Position numbers and translations under genes: made by a program | NCBI GenBank assembly: GCA_001938485.1 | Contig: MQRK01247509.1 | Location: 1-25,228, forward strand | Direction: 5' to 3' | DNA length: 25,228 nt | Source: Girardia tigrina | Taxonomy: Eukaryota > Platyhelminthes > Tricladida > Dugesiidae | Notes under the pieces: model-generated | What the model was told of the DNA's origin: nothing | What the model saw: the letters and a program-made list of their open reading frames with translations, nothing else | Databases searched by the model: none | Shown here: positions 1-12,419 of the stretch, piece after piece | How the letters are laid out: every line of letters starts with the position of its first letter | How positions within the stretch are numbered: the stretch's first letter is position 1

Positions 1-248
1 GATTCAAGTTAGTAAAGTAAAAGAAATTATTTTCCAAGATTTACTCAATGAAGAAATTATTCCTGTCACTTTTGCAAGAGTATTTTTGAAACAATATAAA
101 AATTTGAAAACATTAAGCCTATACCTATAGTGATATTTTAAAAGATTACAAAACTAGTTTTCTCTTTTTACACGACTTGTCTTTCGATCTTATCAATCGA
201 GCTCACTTTAAAATTCATCTTTATGATGATTGTAAAGATATTCAAAAT
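1..248 (+). other. left window edge, unassigned open stretch
   Basis: A frame open from base 2 gives 42 codons before a stop at 128-130, containing FQDLLNEEIIPVTF. It could be the tail of an exon lying to the left of the window, but I recognise no family. A second plus-strand frame from 177 runs on to 431, but most of it lies over the better-supported minus-strand transposase tail, so I do not call it a gene. Confidence 0.15.
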
Positions 249-1310
249 TTAATTGATGTTGGTCATTTTAACGTCGAGGCGGGACAAATATTTGACGCTC
301 AAAAACCAGATAAAGATAATAAAAGAACCTCTGCTGAGATAAAACACTGCCTTTATAAAGCATTTAACGAAACCTTTCTTTTTATGATTATAATAATTCG
401 TCGTATCCTTAATGTCTTCTTTGGCCGCTAAAAGTGCTATCTTCTCCTTTAGTATGGCAATTCTTTCCTTTTGACTTATTTTCAGGAGGTTTGGATAATT
501 TGTCATTTTCGTCCTGGTGTCCCTCTTCAATTTCGAAAAAAGTCTCTCAAATGGATTAATGAATAGTGAATAATGGGGTAATTATACCATTTAAGGATTT
601 GAAATGGTATTCGAATGTATACGATAATTATCTTGTATAAGATAATATGCCGTTCCAGTAGACTTTTCGAATAGATTGTAATAAATTCCTGATATTTAGC
701 ATGGTCAACAATACCAATGAATATTTTGAAAAGCAGTGGATCTATTAGTCATATTTCTATTATCAACAATACATTTTACAGGCTTTTGTTGGAAAAACTG
801 TATTGAGAGGCATTTCTCTCCTTGTGTGTACAGATTTTCAGCTGTTCCACAGATTAAAGCCGATTTCATCTATAAAGATTCATTTGCTTATTCGTAAACC
901 TTCTAGAAGAAATCAAATTGCGTAGACGTATTGAAGGCTCTTTATCTGATCTGATTTTTTTTCTGATGCAAAACCCCGGGCCTTCTTTACTGAAATAATT
1001 TCTAGTAAATGATGGATTCCGATATATTCAAGGCTTTTGTGTCTAGAATATATCGTTTGATTTCAGCTTTAATTGGCAGGGGTTTTTTTAACATATTAAA
1101 TATTACGTTGGTCGATAAAGGTCATTTATTGCCTGATTTTTGTACCCCCATGCTTACCTTCTGATGTTTTGCCAGTTTTTTGTATCTATAAATGATACTC
1201 ATGACAAAAAAATTAGAAATTTCCAACTGTTTACCACAAGTTGAACAATCTTTGTCAAAATTATAGGCTTAAATAAGCTACTCCTTGTCAATCATTGTTA
1301 TCCTGTAATT
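249..1310 (-). pseudogene. Tc1/IS630-like DDE transposase, decayed
   Basis: The minus strand carries, in the right order but in changing frames, the parts of an IS630/Tc1 superfamily transposase, which cuts and pastes its own transposon. A start-like MIDKE lies near 1296, followed by a helix-turn-helix-like stretch with DCSTCGKQLEISNFF. Next comes a linker with IKAEIKRYILDTKALNIS. The first catalytic Asp sits in IDEIGFN (about 852-876). The second sits in QDNYRIHSN (about 609-635). The Glu region is NPFERLFSKLKRDTRTK (about 505-560). The Lys-rich tail after it is open to 249. Several frameshifts and stops divide the reading, so it is a dead copy. I saw no clear terminal inverted repeats. The family is supported by the DDE motif set; the subfamily is not certain. 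Confidence 0.7.
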
Positions 1311-1696
1311 AATTTATTAATTTATTTTGAAATTTACCTAACTGATAATTTCTGGAAATTTTTTGACGACATGGTACCGTGCTTTCACATTATTCTGACA
1401 TCCTGTCATTTTTTATTAAAAAAACACGATAAATAGTATTAATACCCCATTGTTCAGTGCTCTTAGCACTGCTGATCAGAGAATATTGATTTTCTTCCAT
1501 TTTTTTTTAATTTAAAATTGTTGTACTTAATTGCGGATCTAATAATTAACAATTTAACCGGGTGTGTATTACTTTTGTAGACATGTATTGTATGTATGTT
1601 TTGTGTGCACAACATTTTTAATGGTCACAACATTTTTATACAGTCACTTTTAGTTTATAGTAGTAAAGCCACATTACACAGTGAAGTTGAATATAT
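1311..1696. other. AT-rich spacer, nothing recognised
   Basis: No open frame of note, no RNA gene and no transposase motif could be read here on either strand. It separates the Tc1/IS630 fossil from a foldback repeat and may include the 5' non-coding part of that transposon. Confidence 0.4.
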
Positions 1697-2146
1697 TTTT
1701 TATTTTTATGTTAAAAAATAAATTATTTTAGTTATGGAAGTATGAATAAAATATTAATTATTAAAAAAAGTTTGTTTTAATTAATAATTCGTGTGATATT
1801 AATAAATTTTTGAATTGTTCTAATGCATTCTAATATCTTCACTATTTTACATAGTGTGTCATTTTATACATTTAAAAATAAAAAAATATTTTTTAATAAT
1901 AAAATACCTTATATTTATTGTCTTTAACACTGCTTATGTTCAAACACTGAATAATATTCATATATTAAAAGAAATTTACTATTAACTTCAAGGAAATGCA
2001 GTATGCATCTTATATGTATTGGTTTGTGTACATCAAATAAACTCTATATATCACACAAATTATTAATTTAAACAAACCTTTTTTTTAATAATTAATATTT
2101 TATTCATATTTCCATAACTAAATTTATTTTAAACATAAAAAATTGT
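1697..2146. repeat. foldback (inverted-repeat) element, about 450 bp
   Basis: The segment 1700-1797 is the reverse complement of 2050-2144 with only a few mismatches. Both contain the core GTTATGGAAGTATGAATAAA or its near match. The arms are about 98 bp, separated by about 250 bp of AT-rich sequence with no coding potential. This fits a non-autonomous MITE or foldback transposon. No clear target-site duplication was found. Confidence 0.75.
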
Positions 2147-2843
2147 CTTATGTGTATAGAGGTTGAAATTATTTTTATAGTTAATATCTCTAAGAAATAC
2201 TGCTTGTTATTATAACTGTTTAGAGGTGTACTCACACATTTAATGGGCCATTTTAGGATTACTACTTTGGTAAGGAATTCCCAGTTAGTAAATGATCAAC
2301 CACCATTAACTGCTGACAACTGTATATTTTAACCGATTCTTCCACATTGATGGGTTACTTAAAACTATATGCAAAATATTTTTGCAATTATTTCCAATTC
2401 ATGAGTGATGTACGTGTAATTGGAACGAGTACAACGATAGAGTTTATTTTAATCACAAATTGAACCTATATATTATTTAGGAACTTAAGAGGATAAATTC
2501 AATCTATCTCTGATATATTGCTTAAAGCAATAGTATATGCATTTATTCAATTAATTTTACCAATTCATTGTAATATTCCTTTAAAAATTGAAATCAACTC
2601 TGTATCATAAATTTGACTTCATTGGAAAGACTCCAACAGATTAATATTTATAATAGTTTGTATAAAAAGATTTTGAAATGTAAATGTAAAAAAAATTTTT
2701 TATGTTTATTGAAATTGTTCCTTAGCAACGTTTGTTTAGTAAAAAGACAATTTTCAATATCGAGATTATGTTTAAATGTGACCTTTTGCTGATTATATTA
2801 ACTCTGAATTGATAATTTCGGCTAAATATTTTGAAGACAAATA
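2147..2843. other. AT-rich stretch, nothing recognised
   Basis: I read both strands and found no family, no long open frame and no convincing RNA gene. The base composition matches the surrounding repeats. Confidence 0.4.
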
Positions 2844-3214
2844 GTGCATTAAAAATTTTGTTTCTGTGTTGTTGAATATTCGATTTGGTGGTTCAAGTGT
2901 GGTAATAAACATCCAATTCAATCTTCTACTAAACGATCTGATTTCTTCTCTGGAGAAGATCATCAATCCAGCATTTCAGTTAAGATGGAATATTTAGATT
3001 GAACATATTACATGGAAAATTAGCAAATATTATCAACAATATCGATATCAATTTGATCCAATTGTGGTATAAAGCCGGAGATTTCATTAGATTCTATAAC
3101 AGTAATAAAATTTCCATCAATCGCCTGAAGGATCTAGATACGAAATCGCAAAATCTGAGTCGAATCTCGATGAAATTCGATGAACCAAACTACAGTGAAT
3201 ATTATAAAAATTAA
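2844..3214 (+). CDS. two unassigned open stretches, possible exons
   Basis: Two plus-strand open stretches nearly abut. The first (about 2846-2997, some 50 codons) contains IRFGGSSVVINIQFNLLL, a hydrophobic alternating pattern loosely like part of a SEA domain; that likeness is weak. The second (2999-3214, 71 codons) contains LIQLWYKAGDFIRFYN and a polar tail SRISMKFDEPNYSEYYKN before its stop. Codon use in the second is less AT-biased than the flanks (CGCCTGAAGGATC), which is mildly in favour of coding. The two are in different frames and I see no convincing splice pair between them. They could be remnants of a host gene or chance. I do not recognise a protein family. Confidence 0.2.
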
Positions 3215-3249
3215 AATAACAATTATTTAATTTATCATTTAATTCATAT

Positions 3250-3350
3250 GAGAAAACTGGAATTAAATGAAACAATTAACAGATATACCAAATGTATTTT
3301 GAATTATTAAGAAATCTGGCAAATTACCAATTTAAACAAAAATAATTAAA
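3250..3350. repeat. 100-bp direct repeat, copy 1
   Basis: This stretch (TGAGAAAACTGGAATTAAAT onward) is repeated in the same orientation at 15964-16065, with about six substitutions and one 1-base indel. Copy 1 abuts the downstream end of one GC-rich Gypsy fragment and copy 2 abuts the upstream end of another, both fragments being on the minus strand. It could be a short LTR remnant or duplicated flanking DNA. It does not show clean TG...CA ends. Confidence 0.7.
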
Positions 3351-4200
3351 GGACACTCTCCCTTGCCTTCAAGGCACAAACACAGACGCTGTTTGTGCAC
3401 TGCAAGGTTCTACTTTTCTTTATTGCCTTCACCCATGCTCAAACGTAGTCCGCGAACTTTGCTGGTCGAACAACTGTTCGTTGCGGCCTCGCTTTAATCA
3501 TCTCATCAGCCGGTAGCTGGTCGCTCTCGCAGTCGTCCCTCGGCTGTTCTTCTTCATTGTCTGAACTGTCACTGAGATAGCCCGTATTCGTCATTGAAGG
3601 AGCAATTTGCGGCTCTGAAAGTTTCTCCGTTTTCTCTGTCGTCCCGCCCTGGGGCACACGCCTGACGTGCGACACGTGGTATGGAATGCCGTTGATCTCT
3701 ACTTGATTAGGTCGGCGAATCTCGCTCACTACTGCATGTCTCCACTGAGTCGTGCATGTCGCGTTCACCGGTTTCATAAACACTTCATCTCCTATTCGTA
3801 TTCCTCCCGTTTCCACGATTTTGTCGTCATTTTGGGGCCGTACGGCAAAGTCAATCGGTAGCGGCAGTCGCCGCCGTTGTGCAAATACCGTAGATGTCGG
3901 TATCACGCCCGCCGAATTTGGAGTTGCATTGTACCACGCTACCATGTCGTGGATTGGATTCTTGCTCCGCGCCGCAATGCGCTTGATGCTCTGATGACAG
4001 CGTTCGACGATGCAATTTACACTGGGCCGATTTGCGCACCGAAACCGCGATTCGATTCCCATTTCTGACAGCAGTTTCTGAATTGCCGCTCTTCGATGTG
4101 TCTTGAAATTATTCAATAGAAGCTCTAGTGGTGGCCCAAACTCGTTGAACACGGCTCCTAACGCCGTACAAAGATCTCCGTCGCATTCTGATGCAATTTT
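3351..4200 (-). mobile_element. GC-rich Ty3/Gypsy fragment A: integrase end and 3' region
   Basis: A fossil piece of a Ty3/Gypsy LTR retrotransposon. The long open frame on the minus strand (4152-3439, 237 codons) reads as the second half of an integrase. It starts in the catalytic core (NEFGPPLELLLNNF), continues through VERCHQSIKRIAARSKNP and VAWYNATPNSAG, then a C-terminal DNA-binding part with RIGDEVFMKPVNATCTTQWR and an acidic tail. Gag, protease, reverse transcriptase and RNase H are absent from this fragment. The reading within it is essentially open. The stretch is distinctly richer in G+C than the DNA on both sides, suggesting recent arrival or separate origin. It is bounded by the 100-bp repeat on one side and a large foldback repeat on the other. 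It probably belongs to the same family as the gag-protease fragment at 14650-15963. Confidence 0.8.
3361..3407. repeat. nested hairpin at the end of Gypsy fragment A
   Basis: Perfect inner arms GCACAAACA (3374-3382) and TGTTTGTGC (3390-3398) enclose a 7-base loop. Outer arms CCTTGC (3361-3366) and GCAAGG (3402-3407) extend the stem across small bulges. It lies just past the integrase stop in the element's 3' region and may be an RNA structure near the 3' end of the element's transcript. Confidence 0.6.
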
Positions 4201-4213
4201 TCTTCAAATCGCG

Positions 4214-5726
4214 AACTGCCCTGAGGTCTGGTAAAAAGATTTATGAAAACTTCATGAAAAATTCATGAAAAATTCATGAAAAAAAATTCAATGAGTTTTA
4301 TGACATCAGTGTATTAAATTAACACGTGATAATGGCCAAAAAAATATATTTGCATAACTAAAAACTGAGTTACGTTTCCTGGAAATATTTGCTGAAGGTC
4401 AAGACAATTTGGTTCCTTCAAAAAGAAAGAGAAAAACCATCAACCAGATTGTATATCTTGATGATATGTTGTCTCCTTTGATTTTTAGGGATATCAGTGA
4501 TGTAATTTTAGATTTTTTTATTTCGATTTCAAACTGTTTTATTTTAAAATGATTTTTTTGTCTGTAGTTTTTGTCAAATTTGTTCAACATTATTTTTAGT
4601 TTACAGTGAATATGTACTAAAAAGTGATGCTTAAAATTAAAAAAAATATTAATAAAATGTTTTGAATTTATTTAATGATTAAAAGTATTTTAGAAATTTT
4701 TGTAATATATAAATATTTTTGAAATACTTTTGATAATTAATTATTTATTTGGCCAGTGAATTAAATTCTAAATTTAAGGAAAATTAATTACAAGTATAAA
4801 TGGTTTAATTTGAATTTTTTGTGTTTTGGAGTATTTTACATTCTTGGGTGCACTTTTTCAACGAATAAGGACGAGAATACTTTAAATCACTGGTGAGTGA
4901 CCTCCGGTCTTTCATATCCGCTAATAAGACCCGATAATGTTTTCAAAAATGATGTAGATTAACTATTAATCAAACGTATATATTTTCGTAAAAATTGCAA
5001 AAATTAGATTTATTTATTAATAAAATTTCACCAAAAAACTGAATTCATCTTTATGAAAAAACTAATTTTAATTTTTGATTAATTTTAAGTTGATTTTTAT
5101 TTTAATAAAAAGTAATATGGCCTGCTGCAACAAAAGGTTGTCCATCCCTGCTATATTGGTATATATAAACTTTGATCAATTTTATGTACAAATAACTGAA
5201 AAAAAATCGGAACGTGTTTTAATAGTAGGAAATCATAATCAATTGAAGGATTAGAAAGAAAGTAAAATCGAAGATAATAAATCAAAAAGAATCAGCCAGA
5301 CAAAGTAAGAAGGATGTAATTAATAGCCTGACAAAGTAATCCGGGAGCGCGTAATTTAATTGCTGTTTATTGTGTTTTGAGAGTTGTTAGAATATGTTTG
5401 GTGGATGCGTTTTGTTTTTTACAATGTTTTTTGATATTTTTGATTTTTTGTTGCAGTTTCGTGTTGTAATACATTTAATGTCGAAGGAAATTAAAAATTT
5501 TTGAAATTAAAAATACAAAATAATTCAAATTAAACCATTTACACTTGTAATTAAGTTTCCTTAAATTTAGAATTTAATTCACTGGTTAAATAAATAATTA
5601 ATTATCAAAAGTATTTCAAAAATATTTATATATTACAAGAATTTCTAAAATACTTTTAATCATTAAATAAATTTAAAACATTTTATTAATATTTTTTTAA
5701 ATTTTAAGCATCATTTTTTAGTTTTA
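4214..5726. repeat. large repeat R1, copy A, with 200-bp inverted arms
   Basis: From 4214 to 5168 this DNA matches 16804-18683 (copy B), with high identity over 4500-5168 against about 18015-18683. Inside it, 4616-4816 is the reverse complement of 5522-5726, so the element folds back on arms of about 200 bp around a spacer of about 705 bp. The spacer includes a conserved, less AT-rich block (TGACCTCCGGTCTTTCATAT) and the conserved stretch GGCCTGCTGCAACAAAAGG followed by TATATAAA. No open frame of note exists inside. It is most likely a non-autonomous DNA transposon of foldback type. In copy B the right half is missing because an LTR element abuts it at 18683/18684. Confidence 0.75.
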
Positions 5727-5867
5727 AATTTTGTTACCAAAATACAAAGTTTTAAAGAATATATAAAAAATAAGAAGTTTAAATATTACAAATACTAATT
5801 TGTTCTTTTAAAAATTTGTTTATAATGGTATCTTATACGTTTTGTTACCTCAAGAACGCAAACGCAT
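5644..5867 (+). repeat. repeat R2, copy 1
   Basis: This 224-bp stretch is repeated in direct orientation at 7341-7564 with few differences. A shorter inverted copy of its middle lies at 6964-7052. It overlaps the right arm of R1 and ends in the motif AAGAACGCAAACGCAT. It may be the outer end of the R1-type element. Confidence 0.7.
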
Positions 5868-6014
5868 TATTAATTAGAAATTTTAGGAATAAAATAAAAT
5901 AATTTGAAAAGAATTATTCAATGGCTGTCAAATATAAATTAAAAGAGACAACTTGCTAAAAATAGCAGAATTGTATATTTATAGAAGTTTGTTTATGTGA
6001 ATAGAATTGCAATT

Positions 6015-6478
6015 CTATAACTTTTACAATTCAATTTAACACAAATGAAAATCAATTTCACATTAATGAATATCAATTTCACGAAAATATAAATATGAAA
6101 ACACAAATCAAAATAAATATCAAATATAAATATTTCATGAATAAATATTTCATATATATCAGAATATTAAAAAAGAATTTCTTGAATTTGATTTTTTTGC
6201 TCTTTTTATGCAGTTAATATTAAAAATATATATTTCTTTTAATATTTAATCAATTGTGATTAAACAAATATATATTTTTAATATTATCTGCATCAAAAGT
6301 GCAAAAAATCAAATTCAAGAAATTTTTTTATAATATTATGATATATTATAATTCATGAAATATTTACATGTGATATTTATTTTGATTTATGTTTTCATAT
6401 TTATATTTTCGTGAAATTAATTTTCACTAATGTGAAATTGATTTTCATTAGTGTGAAATGGAATTGTAAAGGGTATAG
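6015..6478. repeat. near-complete palindrome, MITE of 464 bp
   Basis: The left half (from CTATAACTTTTACAATTCAA at 6015) is the reverse complement of the right half (ending AATTGTAAAGGGTATAG at 6478), with scattered mismatches, around a short centre near 6250. Each arm is about 215 bp. The outer part of each arm holds two tandem units of about 21 bp based on AATGAAAATCAATTTCACATT, which could be subterminal transposase-binding repeats. It has no coding potential. The arrangement fits a MITE able to form a long hairpin or double-stranded RNA. The flanking TATA may hold a TA target duplication, which would suit Tc1/mariner-type insertion. Confidence 0.8.
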
Positions 6479-6963
6479 TTAAAAATTGGGAAACGGAAAT
6501 GTCACAGACTTATTGATCCATCCACATATAATGTAAAATTTTGATTAAAAATTATAAATAATTATTAATATATTTAAGTAACTACTTCAACATTATTTTT
6601 AATATAAATACAAAATAGTTTAGAAAATATACTTTTATTTAATCCATAACAAAGTTGTAGAAAAATTATCATTTTGTATTATAAATTAAAAAAATAATTT
6701 CTATTATTTAATATATTGCTTATTTTATTTTTTCGGTTTCCAATAATTTTGTGTGAATTTATTTGTAATATTTTTATTTATTAAAAGATTAGACATTTGG
6801 ATAATTAAAATTTACAAATATTATTTTTTTAAAAAATGTTTTAATATTAAAGATAATATTAATTCTGAAAATGTTTAATTTATTTATTCTTATATTTTGT
6901 AATTATATTCTTAAATAAAGTGTAGGGCTGCGTCAATTTATATATTGAGTTTATCATGTCATT

Positions 6964-7052
6964 TTTAAAATAACTAATTAGTATTTGTATTATTTAAACT
7001 TCTTATTTTTTATATATTCTTTTAAACTTTGTATTTTGGCAAAAAAATTTAA
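6964..7052 (-). repeat. repeat R2, inverted copy
   Basis: About 89 bp here are the reverse complement of 7420-7510 and of the matching part of 5644-5867. Shared core: CCAAAATACAAAGTTTAAAA (in reverse). With 7420-7510 it forms a foldback with a spacer of about 370 bp. Confidence 0.7.
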
Positions 7053-7158
7053 AATTAAAAAATATAGTGTAAAAAGATTTCCAAGTTAGTAATAAATTAA
7101 AATTTATAAATTATTCTCTTTAAACGAAACCTGCAAAGTTTTTCTAAAAAATACACTT

Positions 7159-7189
7159 CTAACATTTAAAAAAAGCGTTTAAATGTTAG
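7159..7189. repeat. perfect 12-bp hairpin
   Basis: CTAACATTTAAA (7159-7170) and TTTAAATGTTAG (7178-7189) are exact reverse complements around a 7-base loop AAAAGCG. It lies between two R2 copies. Its role is unknown. Confidence 0.6.
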
Positions 7190-7340
7190 GAAATTTATGT
7201 TTTTATACTGAAATACGTTTTCATAAAGAAATTAAAAATTTAATTAAAACAGAATAAGAGTGTAGGATTATTTAGTATTTCATTTTATTCCTAAAATTCC
7301 TAATTAATAATAAATTATTTCATTTTATGCTCATTTATAC

Positions 7341-7575
7341 TCTAAAATACTTTTTATCATTAAATAAATTCAAAAGATTTTATTAATATTTATTTAAATT
7401 ATAAGCATCATTTTTTAGTTTTAAATTTTGTTGCCAAAATACAAAGTTTAAAAGAATATATAAAAAATAAGAAGTTTAAATAATTCAAATACTAATTTGT
7501 TCTTTTAAAAATTTGTTTATAATGGTATCTTATACGTTTTGTTACCGCAAGAACGCAAACGCATAAGGTACCATT
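7341..7575 (+). repeat. repeat R2, copy 2, with terminal hairpin
   Basis: The segment 7341-7564 repeats 5644-5867. At its right end 7521-7541 (AATGGTATCTTATACGTTTTG) and 7556-7575 (CAAACGCATAAGGTACCATT) pair as inverted arms with two or three mismatches around a 14-base loop. In copy 1 the outer part of the second arm is not conserved. A hairpin at the tip is common at transposon ends. It lies about 280 bp upstream of the chaperone start codon. Confidence 0.65.
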
Positions 7576-9516
<1,941 letters not shown>

Positions 9517-9660
9517 AGACCATTTTCTAACTGCAGAGCAAAGTAATAATGGTCAGTATACCTGATTCCGCGTTGAGATGCTGGGATAGGGTCTCAATTA
9601 TTCTGCTTTCAGTTTTTTTTTCTCTTTTTTATTGTTTTGTCGTTAAATAAATTCATTATA
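9517..9660 (+). terminator. 3' UTR and poly(A) signal of the Hsp110-like gene
   Basis: After the stop at 9514-9516 comes about 130 bases of less AT-biased sequence, then a T-rich run and a canonical AATAAA at 9646-9651. Cleavage would be expected shortly after about 9660. I found no further open frame resembling the missing Hsp110 C-terminus before or just after this signal. Confidence 0.6.
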
Positions 9661-11190
9661 AAATGCAACATTTTTTTATTTATTATAACTTTCGTAATTC
9701 ATTTACACATTATGCTATGTAGTTATTATTATTATGTACCCATTATTTTTGTATAAACATAATGTAATTGTTAATTTTAAACATTTTAACGACCACTTTC
9801 CGTAAATTAATGTTCACGGAATAAACGAACATATTAAGGAAATAAATATACAATTATAAAAACAATCATAAAATATAACTAATTGTGTCCAAGGAAAAGA
9901 CATTTATTATATTCCTAGATCAGCTGAAGAAGTTTATGAATTGGCGTCGAAGTTTCTGTTTTAAGTTTAATTGTTTTGTGTATCCAACTATTGATCTTCC
10001 CTTCACTTATTATATCGATTTGTACAAGTCTGCTATCTTGATTTTAGTCAACTGGCATCTTCTATAAGTTTATTGTCGACTGATGGTCTAACCTCATCGA
10101 CAGAATTGCTACATACATATTTAATTTTCCCCCTTCCAGATGCTTAATATTTTTTCTCACATTATAGATTTTTTGAAAGAATTTTGTAACTAGTATAAAA
10201 GAGTCTCATTACCCTTCACTTAGGCGTATTTCATAGTGATATACAACTGGCAACCTCCACAAACCTTGATACCGATCAGCTCTCTAAAATCATGTCAATG
10301 TCTCTTTGTCACACCCGATTTTTGGGATATCATTTGTTTTTTTTTACTTAACCACTCTGTTTCGTTTTGCATAAATACCGAGAACGAAGACTTGCCCTAA
10401 AAACTTTAATCTTAATTCAGTTTTATTTAGCTGAGACTTACTCTCTTCATTATTTACCACAGTCTTTCCATCAAAAATGTATTGAATGTACGAATCAAAA
10501 AATGGTTTTTTATTACCTTGACATAAGAGAACTTGTACAGGAGAAATAGTAACAATAATTGGAGTAATATTTTAACTGAAACCCATGTAAGTCATTGAAT
10601 GACGAACTCTTTTATATATAACTGTTTAATAAGATCATAATTTTTCAAAAATTTAGATATGTTTCCATCCACACGTCCATCAGAACACTTCGGTCTTCAT
10701 TTTTGAATTTTCTAACAATTATAAACAGTCAATTTTAAAAATTCAAAACATTTGCATATATTTAAAGAATGCATTATTTAGCTCTGAATTATATCAATCC
10801 TTCTCACATAGATGGAACAGTGTATAATAATATTGCATAGCCTCCTAAAGCTATATGACAGATACGTTTGACAATTGAAACCTTAGGGAGACAAGACGCA
10901 AATTTAATAACAAATAAAGACATTTTTTATTACGAGTATTTATAAATTTAAAAACTGGAATTAATTACCTGTTGTCTCGTGCTGTTAAAAATGTATTAAA
11001 GAAAGAAAATAAATTTGATGAGTAATCCTTCTGATTTATAAACAAAATCTAAAAACTGTTTTAACAGAAATATTTCTTTCCACTACCCTCAAAACATGAT
11101 ATTATTAGATTATCTGGAAGTTACTATCTAAATCAGTGATTATCAAGTGTTTTCCTATGTCGATGAAATTTCATAAAATTGCTCTTTTGA
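9661..11190. other. 1.5 kb with no recognised gene
   Basis: Short open frames occur at 9885-10067 and 10367-10549 on the plus strand (for example LHYLPQSFHQKCIECTNQK), but neither strand gave a recognisable domain. The base composition is slightly less AT-rich around 10080-10520 than in the flanks, so an old, badly decayed element or exon is possible. I see no RNA gene here. Confidence 0.35.
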
Positions 11191-11199
11191 AAGACATAA

Positions 11200-11815
11200 A
11201 GTCCCGTTTTGCACGTCTTTGAAGACGATAAATCTTTTACAGTGGATCAATGATGGAACCGTTGCAATAACCGTGTCATTCGCTTAGTGGATACTGACAT
11301 CAATGACGCATAAACAGTGAGCGGAAAAAAGCGTTCTGTCAGCATAATGCTACTAGTTGTGGAGACAGGGAATGGAAAGGTCAGGTCCCTAGTGTTCTTC
11401 TCTACTAATTGCTGAATGAATGCCACATGTTACCAACAAGCTCTGAGTCAAACTGTACTGTTGTGACTGAAGAAAGAGTTTCACCTGGGAAAATTTTGTT
11501 TTTATCAAGATGGTGCACTATGTCTTACAGATAAGGCCATCCAAAAGTTCTTGGAGGACAAAGTCATACTTTTGATAACCAAAGACAAGTGGCCACCATC
11601 TTAACCAGATGTGAGTCCTCTGGATTACTCCATATGGGTGAGCGTAGAGAGTTAAGCATGCTGTCTTCGTCACTCAAATTCCCAGGCCCTGGGGAAATCC
11701 ATTGCGATGTTCTGGAAGAATTCGGCAGTGACATTTGTGGTGAAAGGCTGTGCGCATTCAAGAAACGTCTGAAAGTCGTCGTGCATGCGGGAGGTGATCA
11801 TTTTGAATAAATATT
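11200..11815 (+). pseudogene. mariner-type transposase, DD37D (maT-like), decayed
   Basis: The plus strand carries the catalytic half of a mariner-family transposase. An early block reads DDKSFTVDQ then NRCNNRVIR (about 11220-11280). The second catalytic Asp is in FYQDGALCLTDKAIQKF (Asp codon 11509-11511). Next come ITKDKWPPS and, after an in-frame stop at 11602-11604, PDVSPLDYSIW, with the third Asp of LDY at 11623-11625. There are 37 residues between these two Asp residues, the DD37D spacing of maT-type mariners. A frame change follows, and the end reads LCAFKKRLKVVVHAGGDHFE with a stop near 11810, the usual GGHFE-type terminus. The DNA-binding half and the terminal inverted repeats were not found, so this is a 5'-truncated, inactive copy. 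Confidence 0.8.
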
Positions 11816-12300
11816 TTTTAACCTTGAATTTACAACTCATTTAGGTATCTTTCATATTTTCTGGAATATAAATGTTTATCTGTTTGGAGTTCTTTTCTGA
11901 TAATACTTTCACAATACTCGGTATAATTATAAAATTTTTATTAATAAAAAATATGTCTTTATAAAACGTTTATTTTATTCACAATTAATAAAAATTAATA
12001 CAAGCATATTTTTTGTTTTTCGAAAAAATATACTTTTTCTTACAAATTATTTTCTCTCGGGGATTTAGGAAACTACTTTATACTTGACTATAAATAATTT
12101 CTATTGGGCTCAGATGATGTATTGATTCTAAGTAATGACAACGGATGATTGTCAGTTATTTTGTAACTCAAATTCGATTTATTTTACTGTAAAATTGAGA
12201 ATGTTATTTCTTACTTCCAAATAACAAAATTTCTTTATACGAATTGTCAGGATAAATAATTATATGCTATTTATATTATTAAAAAACAAAAAAAAATTTC
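11816..12300. other. AT-rich stretch, nothing recognised
   Basis: This is the downstream flank of the mariner fossil. It has many A/T runs and no open frame or motif that I can assign. Confidence 0.4.
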
Positions 12301-12302
12301 GT

Positions 12303-12360
12303 CAGAATTTATTTTTACTAATTTCGACGGATCGACCGTCATCATCAGACTGAATTAACA
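12303..12360 (-). ncRNA. hammerhead-ribozyme-like motif at a Penelope-like element end
   Basis: Read on the minus strand, the core CTGATGA (12348-12342) is followed by a 5-bp stem GACGG/CCGTC with loop TCGAT (12340-12326) and then GAAA (12325-12322). This is the order of a hammerhead core. Downstream, an A/T-rich short stem III can be drawn, and CTGA (from the CTGAC near 12301-12305) can pair with TCAG just before the core as a weak stem I. One extra T sits at the base of stem II. Penelope-like elements are known to carry small hammerheads in their terminal repeats. The fit is imperfect, so it may be decayed or partly chance. Confidence 0.35.
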
Positions 12361-12419
12361 ATGATATACTCGCGTTTATATATCAAAGCAATGTTTATGT
12401 AATCATTATGTCATTTAAA

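Noticed and set aside
177-431. 84-codon plus-strand frame at the left edge
   Set aside because: Most of it is antisense to the transposase tail on the minus strand, which has recognisable motifs; this frame has none.
4399-4590. 63-codon minus-strand frame in R1 copy A
   Set aside because: It is Lys/Ile-rich low-complexity translation of AT-rich repeat DNA and is not preserved in copy B.
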